NCBI GenBank assembly: GCA_947259165.1 | Contig: CAMYKY010000055.1 | Span: forward strand, 1 to 33,402 | Length of the DNA stretch: 33,402 nt | Direction: 5' to 3' | DNA from: an uncultured Acidobacteriota bacterium | Lineage (GTDB): Bacteria; Acidobacteriota; Vicinamibacteria; Marinacidobacterales; SMYC01 | Position numbers and translations under genes: made by a program | Part shown: positions 23,712 to 31,849 of the stretch, piece by piece | Layout: each line of letters opens with the position of its first letter | Position numbering within the stretch: position 1 is the first letter of the stretch | The notes under the pieces: generated by a model | Told to the model about the DNA's origin: nothing | What the model saw: the letters and a program-made list of their open reading frames with translations, nothing else | Database searches by the model: none

Positions 23712-24557
23712 ATGGTCCAGCCAACAGCAAGCGGCGCCAATGTGATCGCCATCGCGAACTGCAAGGGTGGTGTCGCGAAAACCACCACGACGGTCAACCT
23801 GGGGGCGGCTCTGGCGGGCCGGGGGCGGCGCGTGCTCCTCGTCGACCTCGACGCGCAGCAAGATCTCTGCGCGGCGCTTCGCGCTCGCCTCCCGCGGCCG
23901 GGCTTGGCGGACGTGCTTGTCAGCACGGCGTTTTTCGACACCGGCAATCTCGCCGAGGCATTCGTCATCTCTCACGGGATGACGGTCGCCGGCGGATACG
24001 GCATCGCCCATGCTGAGCGGGAGCTCGCCACGAACGGGAGCTGGGAAAACGCGCTAAAGCGGGCGCTAGCGCCTCACCTGTCCCAGTTCGACTACGTTTT
24101 GCTGGACTGCGCGCCATCGAGCAGCTGCCTCACGACCAATGCGCTCGTTGCCGCGGAGGACGTCGTAGTTCCCATCCAAACCGAATTTCTCGCAGCGAAT
24201 CAGCTGTCGAGCATCATGTCGGCAGTCGACGATGTGCGTTCGCGGCTCAACTCGTCCATCAGGATTCGCGGATTCCTTCCTACGATGTACGACGGGCGGA
24301 GCAACCACGCGCTGGGCGTTATGGAGCACATAGCACTCCAGGCACACATGTGGGGCGTGCGAGCGTTCAAGCCGATCCCTCGAGCGGTGCGGCTCGCGGA
24401 GGCCAGCGAGGCGGGGCGGCCGATTTGTCAGTTCGACGAAGACTCGCCGGCGACGATAGCCTACGATGAGCTTGCGGGCGAGATCGATCATCGGTATCAG
24501 TTGAGAGCATCGATGTTCGCATCGACGCAACCGCGCTCGGTTGGGGCTTTCTTGTAG
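23712..24557 (+). CDS. ParA/Soj family ATPase (orphan)
   Basis: A 281-residue P-loop ATPase with the deviant Walker A motif C17-K-G-G-V-A-K-T-T-T (residues 17-26; the signature lysine K18 plus K23), the strand RRVLLVDLDAQQDLCAAL and Walker-B-like YVLLDCAPSSSCLT. VVPIQTEFLAANQLSSIMSA and RGFLPTMYDGRSNHALGVME follow. It lacks an N-terminal DNA-binding extension and resembles chromosomal Soj/ParA or MipZ-like positioning ATPases. No parB, parS, mipZ partner or replication gene is seen around it; it is flanked by decayed DNA and repeats, so it is an orphan that may position other cellular cargo. The ATG follows GGGGGTCTGCC. Confidence 0.9.
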   Translation: MVQPTASGANVIAIANCKGGVAKTTTTVNLGAALAGRGRRVLLVDLDAQQDLCAALRARLPRPGLADVLVSTAFFDTGNLAEAFVISHGMTVAGGYGIAHAERELATNGSWENALKRALAPHLSQFDYVLLDCAPSSSCLTTNALVAAEDVVVPIQTEFLAANQLSSIMSAVDDVRSRLNSSIRIRGFLPTMYDGRSNHALGVMEHIALQAHMWGVRAFKPIPRAVRLAEASEAGRPICQFDEDSPATIAYDELAGEIDHRYQLRASMFASTQPRSVGAFL

Positions 24558-24591
24558 AGAAGCTCAGGCTTTCCACAGCGGCGAGTTCGCT

Positions 24592-24725
24592 GCTCCCCCT
24601 CATCCGGCCGCCTTCGGCGGCCGACCTCTCCCCAGAGGGGAGAGGTTATTAATTCTGATGAACCTCTCCCCCCTGGGGAAAGAGTTTCACGGAGGCAAGC
24701 AATAGCTCGTCGGGTGAGGGGGCGC
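24592..24725. repeat. Foldback repeat element with nested hairpins
   Basis: The spacer between ParA and the broken dehydrogenase contains an element with imperfect inverted ends (GCTCCCCCTCATCCGGC on the left, GTCGGGTGAGGGGGCGCC on the right). Inside are a 7-bp hairpin, GGCCGCC TTC GGCGGCC (24606-24622), a 9-bp hairpin CCTCTCCCC AGA GGGGAGAGG (24625-24645), and a further CCTCTCCCCCCTGGGGA (24663-24679). This pattern is typical of short dispersed elements in GC-rich bacterial genomes. It may also stop transcription of ParA. Confidence 0.75.
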
Positions 24726-24788
24726 CGCCCGAAGGCAGCGTCGGACTTCGAACTTGAAGAAGGCGACTTCCTCGCCCTGGTACGGTCG

Positions 24789-25708
24789 CTACAAGGCGGG
24801 GGGCGCGGCGATGTTGAGGATGTCCTTGATCACGCAGGCGGCGGTAGCTAGTGGACCGCCTTTGCTGCTCTTGACGCTTATCGTGCCCATCACGTCGGTT
24901 TCGAAGACGCAGCCTTTCTCGCCCGGGCCGAGCTCGTACAGCGGGTCCTCGGGCTCGAGCGCCTCCGGCTGAGTCTTCAATTCAATGGTACCTTCTTCGG
25001 TGCGCGCACCCGTGGCAATCAGACGGATGCGGCGTCTTCGCGAGCGCGCGGCGTCGAACTCCTTCTTGCCGATCGCGCCGACGCCTGTTGTGTCGACGGC
25101 TTCGAGCAGGAGCGTCGGGTCCCAGATCGCGCGCGCAACGATCAGGAGCTTATACGCAGCGTCCCAGCCATCCAGATCCAAACGCGGATCGGCTTCGATC
25201 GTTCCTTCGATTCGGGCGCGCTCGATGGATTCTTCGAGCGCGATCCCGGCCTCGAGGTCCCGAAGGATCTGATTCGTCGTGTCGTTGAAAACGCCGCGGA
25301 ATCGCTGGAGCTTGGCACCGCGGACTCCTAGACTGCCGACCTCGAGAGTCGGCAGCGGAATGCCAACGGCGGCGGATGCACCGAGTCGGCCGCCCCGCGC
25401 ACGCGCGATCTCGGAGAGCTCCCGATGCTGGTGTCGACGAGAATTCCTTCCGAAACCTCGGCAAGAGCATCGGTCAGCTCGACACGCCCCGCGCCCTCTA
25501 GCGAGGTCACGCTTCCGGAGCTTCTTTTGGCTTCGAGGATCTTCGACATCTCATGCCCGCCAGCCAAGATGCCTCCTCGCCGGTCGAACACGGATTGGAG
25601 GCGCAATCGAACGCCTTCGCGGGAATAACCGTCGTTGTCCGCAAGCAGTTTCAGCAGAGACTGCCCCACGTTCCCGAAGCCGAGTAAAACGATGTCGATC
25701 TGTTTCAC
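24789..25708 (-). pseudogene. Homoserine dehydrogenase, broken by an internal deletion and frameshift
   Basis: The first frame from 25708 gives MKQIDIVLLGFGNVGQSLLK, an NAD(P)-binding Rossmann start, and runs to ILVDTSIGS. The second frame, entered near 25421, reads ELSEIARARGGRLGASAAVG and continues with FRGVFNDTTNQILRDLEAG, IEADPRLDLDGWDAAYKLLI and NIAAPPAL to the stop at 24789. These are the catalytic-domain motifs of homoserine dehydrogenase (N-D-T-T-N, E-A-D-P, D-G-W-D-A-A). The halves are in different frames, and the family's segment between them, with the T-A-N-K-G-P-L-A motif (about 35 residues), is missing. The enzyme would make homoserine for Thr and Met. An assembly error is possible. 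Confidence 0.72.
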
Positions 25709-25801
25709 GCTTAGGTTTCCTAGGACTCCTGGAGCTCGGGCACGGTCCCCGAATGTCCATCGTACGAGCGACGATGCTACCAGACTTTGAGACGCAGAGC
25801 G

Positions 25802-26662
25802 TTAGGGCGCCGGGCTCGCGCTCTCAGGCTCTCGTACTTCGAACGTGAGTGTGGCCCAGAAGCTCTCCCATCGAACCTCCGGGTCGTCGTCCAAGCGGAT
25901 CATGTGGATGGTCCGGAGAAACCATCGACCTGCCGACGAAATCGTCACTTCGACCAGCCCTTCACCGTCGGTCTTCGTGAGAATCTCTCCCCCGGATCCA
26001 CCGGCTTTACCGCCCATCACGCTGGCGCCGACCAACGCTTCGCCGTCGTACACGACGCGCACGGTCAACGGCCCCCCGGGAGCCACCGCGTTTGGGTTGA
26101 CGCTCGGAACGATCTCGAGGAGATGACCGACGGGTTTGGACCAGGCCGGACTCTCCTCATCTTCCTCGAGCACGCCCACGTCGATCACGGCCTTCGCCCA
26201 CTTTGCGTAGCGCTCCACCGCAGGTTGTTTCTCTTCGCCGAGCTCGAGCAGCATCTCCGAAATCGCGTCCAGTCCGTTTGCGTCGAGATAGTCGGAGAAA
26301 TCTTGCGCCTTCAGCCTTACCCGCCGAGCTCTCGTCGATAGCGCGAGAACGTGGCTTCCGGGGGCGGCGGGGGTGATTTCGAACGTGAGCGATTTCCCCT
26401 CCACTCGAAACTCCGAGATCGAGCGTTTCTCACTGGGGGTGTGGAGCGCCAAGGCGGTCACCCGATGCTCGCCCAATAGCGACAGACTTTCGGGGAAGGC
26501 ATCGCCACTATTCACGAAGATTCGTGTCGTTTCGAAAGGCTCGAGACGGTACTGGCCCGCCAATACCCACAGGTCGTGAGCAGGAACCGAAGACGTGATG
26601 GCGAGTGAAGCGACAAAGACGAACGCCCCCGCCCAGTGATGGGGCGCGGGGCGCCTCGACAT
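25802..26662 (-). CDS. DUF4198 family exported protein
   Basis: A 286-residue protein with a signal peptide ending near SVPAHDLWVLAGQYRLEP. The mature N-terminus His-Asp-Leu-Trp is the family signature of DUF4198/NikM-like proteins, some of which are linked to metal uptake; the motif places a histidine at the very N-terminus of the mature chain. The centre (about 185-245) is an immunoglobulin-like or carboxypeptidase-regulatory-like fold (PGGPLTVRVVYDGEALVGAS, TDGEGLVEVTISSAGRWFLR). It follows the DUF2911 gene after 12 bases, on the same strand. Function is unknown, but the location is periplasmic. Metal binding is inferred. Confidence 0.8.
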   Translation of the reverse strand: MSRRPAPHHWAGAFVFVASLAITSSVPAHDLWVLAGQYRLEPFETTRIFVNSGDAFPESLSLLGEHRVTALALHTPSEKRSISEFRVEGKSLTFEITPAAPGSHVLALSTRARRVRLKAQDFSDYLDANGLDAISEMLLELGEEKQPAVERYAKWAKAVIDVGVLEEDEESPAWSKPVGHLLEIVPSVNPNAVAPGGPLTVRVVYDGEALVGASVMGGKAGGSGGEILTKTDGEGLVEVTISSAGRWFLRTIHMIRLDDDPEVRWESFWATLTFEVREPESASPAP

Positions 26663-26674
26663 CGCGAAAACCCC

Positions 26675-27187
26675 CTACGCGGCGGAAAACTCAGCGGTCA
26701 GGCGGGCGGTTCCCCAATCGAGAACCAACTTCCCCTTGTCGCCACTCGCCTCGAGCTTGATGGTCATGTTGTCGACGGCGGTATCGAGCTTCGAGATGGT
26801 TCCGGTCGTCTTGGCAACGACTTTCGTGGGCGAGAAATCTCCGCCAAGCCCCTCGGCCACAACGAGCGACCACTGCTTGTTCTCATCGAAGTGAGCAACG
26901 AGCGTGTAGCTCCCTTTGGGCACGGTCATATCACCGAGTTTCAGTTCGACGTCCGTGGTCAACGTCGTTGCGCGATCCGCGCCCATCCGCCAGTACCCGC
27001 CGGGTGGTAGAAGGCTCAAGACATCGCGCCCCTTGGATTCGGGGCCGGTGAATTCGACCTTGACTTCGCCACCGCCAATCATCGCGCTCGAGCTACCCGG
27101 TTTGTTGCCGTGTCCGAGGACATTCGGAGCTACCAGCGTAGCGGCGACAGCGACAACGATACCCAACAGTACTAGCTTTCTTAACAT
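26675..27187 (-). CDS. DUF2911 family exported protein
   Basis: A 170-residue protein with a signal peptide (MLRKLVLLGIVVAVAATLVA, PNVLG). The mature part contains KGRDVLSLLPPGGYWRMGAD, then ATTLTTDVELKLGDMTVPKG, SYTLVAHFDENKQWSLVVAE and KLVLDWGTARLTAEFSA. These are the conserved beta strands of DUF2911, a family common in Bacteroidota and Acidobacteriota and of unknown function. The length is typical. It lies between the TlpA-like gene (24 bases upstream) and the DUF4198 gene (12 bases downstream), strongly suggesting one operon of exported proteins. Confidence 0.88.
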   Translation of the reverse strand: MLRKLVLLGIVVAVAATLVAPNVLGHGNKPGSSSAMIGGGEVKVEFTGPESKGRDVLSLLPPGGYWRMGADRATTLTTDVELKLGDMTVPKGSYTLVAHFDENKQWSLVVAEGLGGDFSPTKVVAKTTGTISKLDTAVDNMTIKLEASGDKGKLVLDWGTARLTAEFSAA

Positions 27188-27211
27188 GTTCCAGTCTCCT
27201 ACTTTGTTGTT

Positions 27212-28129
27212 CTATGGATCACCAGTCGCCGCCACCGGTCCAATGGCATTTTCGATCTCGGGACCGAGGGTTTCTCGCGACTGGAAGTTGACGAAATGTT
27301 TCACGATCGTGCCCGACCCGTTGACCAAAAATAACGTCGGGAAGATGTTCACGTTTCCGAGCGAGGCGCGAACCTCGTCGGTGAGATGAAGGTTCGTGTA
27401 GTTGGTTCCGACTTTCTCAGCATACTCGGCGCGGTAGGCATCGTCGTACTTGAGCTTGAGAATCGTGTCGGCGTTAAGCCCGACCACGGCGAATCCTTTG
27501 CTCTCGTACTCGTCCTGAAGCGCGATGAGCTCGGGAGCAATCTTGACGCACGGTGGGCAGTTCGTGAACCAAACGTAGACGAGAACCGCCTTCCCTGAGT
27601 ACTGACCGAGACTGACGTCTTCTCCGGCAAAGCTCGTTCCCGAGACCGCGGGAAGGCGTTTGCCCTCCCAACCGGTGAGCGTCCGCTCAACGGCGGTGTT
27701 GAAACGGGCGTCACTTTGGACAGCTTCCTTGTTGATGCCTGTCAGCTCTCCCGTAGACGGGTCACGCTGAACAAAATTCTTCGGCATCCGCGGATCGGCT
27801 TGCATGATCGAAAGCACAACCGCGGACTCCTCGGGACCATAAAACGCGAACTGCCCGGAGATCTCGTCGAGCGTCGGCATCCGAGCTTCCCGGCCTTCGA
27901 ATTCGACGATAAAGAGCGGAATGCGAAAAAACGCGTTGGTGAGCTTGTCGAGGGCGGCGCGCTCCACGGGTTCCGTGAACACCTCGTTGTAAAGGTTTGA
28001 CACAACGAGCCGCTCGCCCTGCTTCGCGTTTTCCTTGATGTAGTCGATGATGCGTCGCTCAGCATCATCGGTATCCTGAGCGAACGCACCGGTGCTCGCG
28101 AACGCTAGTGCACATACAATCCAACGCAT
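27212..28129 (-). CDS. Exported TlpA-like thiol-disulfide oxidoreductase
   Basis: A 305-residue protein starting MRWIVCALAFASTGAFA, a signal peptide with cleavage after AFA. Residues about 20-155 are a domain with no clear family (LVVSNLYNEVFTEPVERAAL). Residues about 160-305 form a TlpA/ResA-type thioredoxin domain with the active site C191-P-P-C194 in VYVWFTNCPPCVKIAPELIA. The cis-proline is in NVNIFPTLFLVNGSG. Such enzymes reduce or exchange disulfides in the periplasm. The start at 28129 is chosen because it has AAGGAG at a good distance and begins the signal peptide; the longer frame up to 28231 is rejected. It is first in the operon with DUF2911 and DUF4198. Confidence 0.9.
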   Translation of the reverse strand: MRWIVCALAFASTGAFAQDTDDAERRIIDYIKENAKQGERLVVSNLYNEVFTEPVERAALDKLTNAFFRIPLFIVEFEGREARMPTLDEISGQFAFYGPEESAVVLSIMQADPRMPKNFVQRDPSTGELTGINKEAVQSDARFNTAVERTLTGWEGKRLPAVSGTSFAGEDVSLGQYSGKAVLVYVWFTNCPPCVKIAPELIALQDEYESKGFAVVGLNADTILKLKYDDAYRAEYAEKVGTNYTNLHLTDEVRASLGNVNIFPTLFLVNGSGTIVKHFVNFQSRETLGPEIENAIGPVAATGDP

Positions 28130-28305
28130 ACCAACTCCTTGAGTTAGAGGACTCACTCCTGATCGCGATTGCCATCTTAGACCCGGACACCAAGCAGCGC
28201 AAGGCGGCCGTAGATGTCCCGCAGCCGGCACCGACCTGACCTCAAATGAGGACAGGAAGTCGCGCTAACTCGTTGAACACAAGGCTCTTAACGACGGCAC
28301 GCGTT

Positions 28306-28324
28306 TTGCTCTCTCAAAGAGCAA
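28306..28324 (+). promoter_or_regulatory. Hairpin just upstream of the M48 gene ribosome-binding site
   Basis: TTGCTCT (28306-28312) and AGAGCAA (28318-28324) pair over 7 bp around a 5-base loop, immediately before the ribosome-binding site GAGGAG of the gene at 28338. It could influence translation or be an operator. The rest of the 28130-28305 spacer shows nothing recognisable. Confidence 0.35.
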
Positions 28325-28337
28325 CGAGGAGGGCATC

Positions 28338-29366
28338 ATGAAGAAATGGGTCCTGGTCTTCGGTTCTTTCTTCCTCAACAGTCTGTCTGGGCAGGCGGTG
28401 GCGGCCGAGCGTGTGAAACTCAACGGCTATGCCGAGTGGCGCTACGACGATGTGCTGATTGTCGAAGGCCAGCGAGTGCGCGTCTCCGAGCGCACCCTAT
28501 TCCTCGGAAAGACGCGTCGGGGCGATTTGGACTCCATTCCTCTTGGCTACGAGATCAAAGTCGACGGCTACCGAAACGCCGACGGCTCCATCTTCGCTCG
28601 CAAGCTCGAAGCAAAACCGAATGGATCCGCGATGTTCGAGGGACAGGTCAGCTCGGAGTTCGAGGCGATTGAGCGCCAATGGCGCCGTCGCGGATACGTT
28701 TTCGAGGAGGGCGCCTCGGGAAACAGCGGGCGGCTCGGCGCGCTGGTCGAGGACGGTCCCGAAGTCGATCGGGTGCGGCGCATGATCGGCCGCCTCGTCC
28801 CGCCGTCGCAGCAGGTCGGGGATTTCCACGCGTACGTCATACAAAACGCCGCGTGGAACGCGATGGCAGCGCCGAATGGCTCGGTTTTCGTGTTCAGCGG
28901 ACTCCTGGACGCGATGGACGACGACGAGCTCGCTATCATCGTCGGGCACGAGCTCGTCCACGCCACCCATGAGCATTCCCGACGCCAGTACAAACGCGGT
29001 CTCTGGACCCAGCTTGGCCTCGCCGCTGCTCTCGCTGTCGCCGGAAGCCAGGACCCCAGCTGCGATAATTACGCGAACCCTTCTCGGGCCGGTCTCCAGG
29101 CTGGGATCGAGACCGCCGCCGTCATTGGCGCTCTCGCGTTTCAAAACGGCTACAGCCGTCAACACGAGGACCAGGCGGACCGGGTCGGCTTACGCTACGC
29201 TTACGAGGCTGGCTACGACGTCTCCAAGGCGCCCGAGCTCTGGCGCCGATTCGCTGCCAAGTACGGGAGACAGCCGGACGCATTGAATTTCTTCTTTGGC
29301 TCGCACTCGACTCCGAGCGCCCGTTCCCGGCATCTGGAACGAGAAATCCGTCTCAATTACCGATAG
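28338..29366 (+). CDS. M48-family zinc metalloprotease, exported
   Basis: A 342-residue protein with a signal peptide (MKKWVLVFGSFFLNSLSGQA, VAA). Residues about 25-105 are a beta-rich N-terminal domain resembling DUF5666-type modules (EWRYDDVLIVEGQRVRVSER, YEIKVDGYRNADGSIFARKL). The protease domain begins near 140. The zinc site is H204-E205-x-x-H208 in GHELVHATHEHSRRQ with E277 in HEDQADRVGLRYAYEAGYD, as in BepA/YfgC and LoiP-type quality-control peptidases. APNGSVFVFSGLLDAM is the typical preceding strand. It is probably periplasmic or at the outer membrane and may monitor envelope proteins. The start is well supported by GAGGAGGGCATC. An outer-membrane barrel gene follows after 67 bases. 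Confidence 0.93.
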   Translation: MKKWVLVFGSFFLNSLSGQAVAAERVKLNGYAEWRYDDVLIVEGQRVRVSERTLFLGKTRRGDLDSIPLGYEIKVDGYRNADGSIFARKLEAKPNGSAMFEGQVSSEFEAIERQWRRRGYVFEEGASGNSGRLGALVEDGPEVDRVRRMIGRLVPPSQQVGDFHAYVIQNAAWNAMAAPNGSVFVFSGLLDAMDDDELAIIVGHELVHATHEHSRRQYKRGLWTQLGLAAALAVAGSQDPSCDNYANPSRAGLQAGIETAAVIGALAFQNGYSRQHEDQADRVGLRYAYEAGYDVSKAPELWRRFAAKYGRQPDALNFFFGSHSTPSARSRHLEREIRLNYR

Positions 29367-29433
29367 AGCATGCTCTTTGCCCCGCAAAGCGCCGCGAATT
29401 GCTAGAATCTCCCCGTCCTAGGAGGTATAACGG

Positions 29434-30075
29434 ATGTCAGTTCGCTCGGCTGCGCTCATCATCGTGGCTCTACATCAGTTCTTCGCGGCCGCAGACCTCG
29501 CCGAGGCTCAACGTCAGAAAGGAAAGCTCGGTGGTGGCGCTGGATTCGCCTGGCTCTCCGACCCGGATCTCCAACTCGGAAGCACCGCGACCGTCGGGGG
29601 TTTCATCGGCCTTCGACTCAATGACAACTTCAGCATCGAGGGTGGAGTCTATTTCAACCGCGTCAACCGAGTTTACAACGTTTTCGGGGAACCGTTGGAC
29701 AAGGAGCCGGTCGTGATCACGCCTGATTTCCGCTTCGAGTCGACCCGGTATCACGCGGATGGGACGGTGGTGATCAACCTCGGACGACGCCATCCTTTCC
29801 ACCCCTTTATCCTTGTCGGCGGCGGCATTCAGCGCCGCGACGAAAAGCGGACCAACTTCTCCATCGACACAGAGCCCGATACCGGTCTGGAGATTCTTAT
29901 TCCCGAAGTTGGCCCCAAGGAAACGCGCTACCTCCCCAACGCCATCGTCGGCGGCGGGGCCGACATTTATTTCATGTACAACCTGGCGGCACGCGCCGAG
30001 GTCCGAGTGTGGGTTCCAAAGTCCTGGAACGAACGCACGTTCGCGTTGTTCTTCGCTGCAACGTATTTCTTTTAG
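29434..30075 (+). CDS. Outer-membrane beta-barrel protein
   Basis: A 213-residue protein with a signal peptide (MSVRSAALIIVALHQFFAAA, DLAEA) and a body of alternating strands with aromatic residues: AGFAWLSDPDLQLGSTATVG, NFSIEGGVYFNRVNRVYNVF, GGGADIYFMYNLAARAEVRV and a terminal ALFFAATYFF. The final residue is phenylalanine, the usual signal for outer-membrane barrel assembly, and the length suits an eight-stranded barrel like OmpA or OmpW. It contains no OmpA C-terminal domain. The ATG has a perfect AGGAGG ribosome-binding site. Function may be structural or a small-molecule pore; none can be named. Confidence 0.85.
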   Translation: MSVRSAALIIVALHQFFAAADLAEAQRQKGKLGGGAGFAWLSDPDLQLGSTATVGGFIGLRLNDNFSIEGGVYFNRVNRVYNVFGEPLDKEPVVITPDFRFESTRYHADGTVVINLGRRHPFHPFILVGGGIQRRDEKRTNFSIDTEPDTGLEILIPEVGPKETRYLPNAIVGGGADIYFMYNLAARAEVRVWVPKSWNERTFALFFAATYFF

Positions 30076-30089
30076 CGGTTCTGTAGTCT

Positions 30090-30317
30090 TTTCGTTCCCG
30101 TTCCGTAGCCTCCCGGCAATATTTCTCGTCCGAGATCGTAACGCAGCCGTTCGGTCGGAAGGCGGCACCGCACTCCAGATTGCCACCGCGAATCGCTGCT
30201 CCAGGCTGGGTTGTCCGAGAAAGCTGTCTGTGACCCCGATGTCACCGTTCGTAGATCGTGCCCGTGCCCCGTTCGTAAAGTCCGGAGTCAGTCGGGAACG
30301 GGTCGGGAACGGGATCC
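30090..30317. repeat. Spacer element with GTTCCC/GGGAAC repeats at both ends
   Basis: The spacer between two convergent genes has CGTTCCCGTTCC at its left (30094-30105) and two GGGAACGGG units at its right, the inverse of the left motif. The same hexamer is tandemly repeated at 23161-23190. The central 180 bases are open in one minus-strand frame of about 40 codons (including GQPSLEQRFAVAIWSAVPPS) but have no start or recognisable product. The reading is that of a short dispersed element. Confidence 0.5.
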
Positions 30318-30339
30318 TTCGGTCACGGCAGGATTTTTT

Positions 30340-31377
30340 TCAGCGGCCCAGCTTGTCTTTTAGGAAACGCGCAATCCTCAATCCATCCATCCAATTGAAC
30401 GGGAAGATCGCGGTTGTGTAGTGGCCACACGGAAGCTCGAAGACTTCATGGTCGATCTCACGCTTCTGGAAATCCCGTAACAGCTCGCGCGACAAGTCCG
30501 GAGGAAATGACAAGTCGTAGCGACCGTAGATCAGCAGCGATGGCCGCCGGAGGCGGGCGAGGTGCTCGTAGTAGCTGAACGGGCTCAACGGCAACCAGAG
30601 CTTGCGCAGCTCGTTGAGGTCGACGCCCTGTTCGAGCCCCTCCCTCACCTGTCGCGTGGAGATCCCCCGCCACACCACATCCGCGAAGTACGGCGAGATG
30701 TGATTGAATACGCCGGCCTCGAGGCGCGGCTCGTGGGCAATGACGACGAAGGCAATGGCAGAGCCCAGACTCGTCCCCACGATCCCGAGGGGCCCATAGC
30801 CTGAAGCCTCGAGCCACGACACCGCGGCACGGGCGTCGAGCACCGCTTGCCGGCACGATTGCAGCGTGCGCCCGATGTTGGGACTTATGGTGAAATCCGC
30901 GCGCACCAAGTCGTCCGGCATGCGCCGCTCGTGATACGGCAGTGCCAGCTTGAGCGCGCCTACGCCGAATCGGTTGAGCAACCGGCAGAGACCATCCTGG
31001 GCTCCTTCTTTAGCATTCCAATGAGGTAAGACGACCACGGCCGGACCGCGGGGAGCCGCCGGATAGAAACTTGCGTGAACGCGATCGTTAGCGGGAACAC
31101 CCGTGGGCGCGGGCGACGTGAACGTCAGGTGCCCGTCATCGAGGCGGAAATCCTCCACCGGGGCGAGCTCGAAGTACGTATCACTATCGGCAAGCGCGCG
31201 CTGCGCATGCTCGTGAAGTATCTCGCGAGGGTCAGCGCCGTGGCCGGCTCCAGTGTCGTCCCACGAGCCAAGGCTCGGCAAAAACTCGGCGCCCCAATCG
31301 AACGGCAAAACTCGTCGTTCGAAGTCGTCGGTGAAAGCGAGCCTGCGCTCCCACGCATGAAAGAAACTGCGAATCAA
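30340..31377 (-). CDS. Alpha/beta hydrolase (ABHD18-like)
   Basis: A 345-residue hydrolase. The catalytic triad is readable as S203 in GIVGTSLGSAIAF (nucleophile elbow G-x-S-x-G), D288 in LLIYGRYDLSFPPD and H319 in PCGHYTT. The oxyanion region PAVVVLPHWNAKEGAQDGLC and LALPYHERRMPDDLVRADFT precede it. The length and the N-terminal segment (MIRSFFHAWERRLAFTDDFE) are those of the ABHD18-like group, whose bacterial members have no settled substrate. No signal peptide is seen, so it is cytoplasmic or peripheral. It is followed on the opposite side by the repeat spacer, and lies 21 bases downstream of the bacterioferritin-like gene on the same strand. Confidence 0.88.
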   Translation of the reverse strand: MIRSFFHAWERRLAFTDDFERRVLPFDWGAEFLPSLGSWDDTGAGHGADPREILHEHAQRALADSDTYFELAPVEDFRLDDGHLTFTSPAPTGVPANDRVHASFYPAAPRGPAVVVLPHWNAKEGAQDGLCRLLNRFGVGALKLALPYHERRMPDDLVRADFTISPNIGRTLQSCRQAVLDARAAVSWLEASGYGPLGIVGTSLGSAIAFVVIAHEPRLEAGVFNHISPYFADVVWRGISTRQVREGLEQGVDLNELRKLWLPLSPFSYYEHLARLRRPSLLIYGRYDLSFPPDLSRELLRDFQKREIDHEVFELPCGHYTTAIFPFNWMDGLRIARFLKDKLGR

Positions 31378-31398
31378 CGGACTCTTGGGACTAGTGGA

Positions 31399-31842
31399 CT
31401 AGTGCGGCTCGCTGTAGTCGCGAAGCATCTTTCTGAGCTCCATCTGGTGGAACTCTTCTTGGCCGATCATTGTGCGCGCAAACTCCTCGAGGTAGATGGA
31501 GGCGTCTTGTACGGTTTCCAGAAGCTCGATATACAGCTTCACCGCGTTCTCCTCGTGGTTCAAGCTCTCCGACAGGATGTCCCGCAGCGTATGCTTGAAC
31601 GTCTCTTCCATCGGCGCCACCCTCAACGACGGGTGCCCACCGATCCCAGTAAGGATCTCCCCGACTTGCTGGGCGTGCGTGAGCGATTCGGCAGCCTGGG
31701 CCTTCATGAACTCGACGATCGGGAGTCGATTCGGTCCCGTCACCATCAGAGCGTAGTGTGTATACCGAACGACCCCGGCGAGCTCCTGCTCGAGGATCGA
31801 GTTGAGAATCTCGACGGTTTTCTCATTATCCAGCTTGCGCAT
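31399..31842 (-). CDS. Bacterioferritin-like protein
   Basis: A 147-residue four-helix protein of the ferritin-like superfamily. Candidate iron ligands are E in LEQELAGVVRYTHYA, the E-x-x-H of AESLTHAQQV, the E-E of NHEENAVKLYIEL and E-x-x-H in GQEEFHQMELRKML. It is somewhat shorter than classical bacterioferritin (about 158 residues), and the usual heme-binding methionine position is not certain, so iron storage or an oxidative-stress role is likely but not proven. The start at 31842 is chosen because a -10 box lies seven bases upstream; a second ATG three codons earlier (31851) overlaps that box. The downstream hydrolase is close. Confidence 0.85.
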   Translation of the reverse strand: MRKLDNEKTVEILNSILEQELAGVVRYTHYALMVTGPNRLPIVEFMKAQAAESLTHAQQVGEILTGIGGHPSLRVAPMEETFKHTLRDILSESLNHEENAVKLYIELLETVQDASIYLEEFARTMIGQEEFHQMELRKMLRDYSEPH

Positions 31843-31849
31843 AGAATCC

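Noticed and set aside
24592..24679. Repeated CCTCTCCCC blocks that might suggest a CRISPR array
   Set aside because: Only two to three units, unequal spacing and palindromic ends; no cas genes nearby.
30120..30300. Open minus-strand stretch inside the spacer element, as a possible gene remnant
   Set aside because: About 40 codons without start, family match or conserved motif; more likely part of the repeat.
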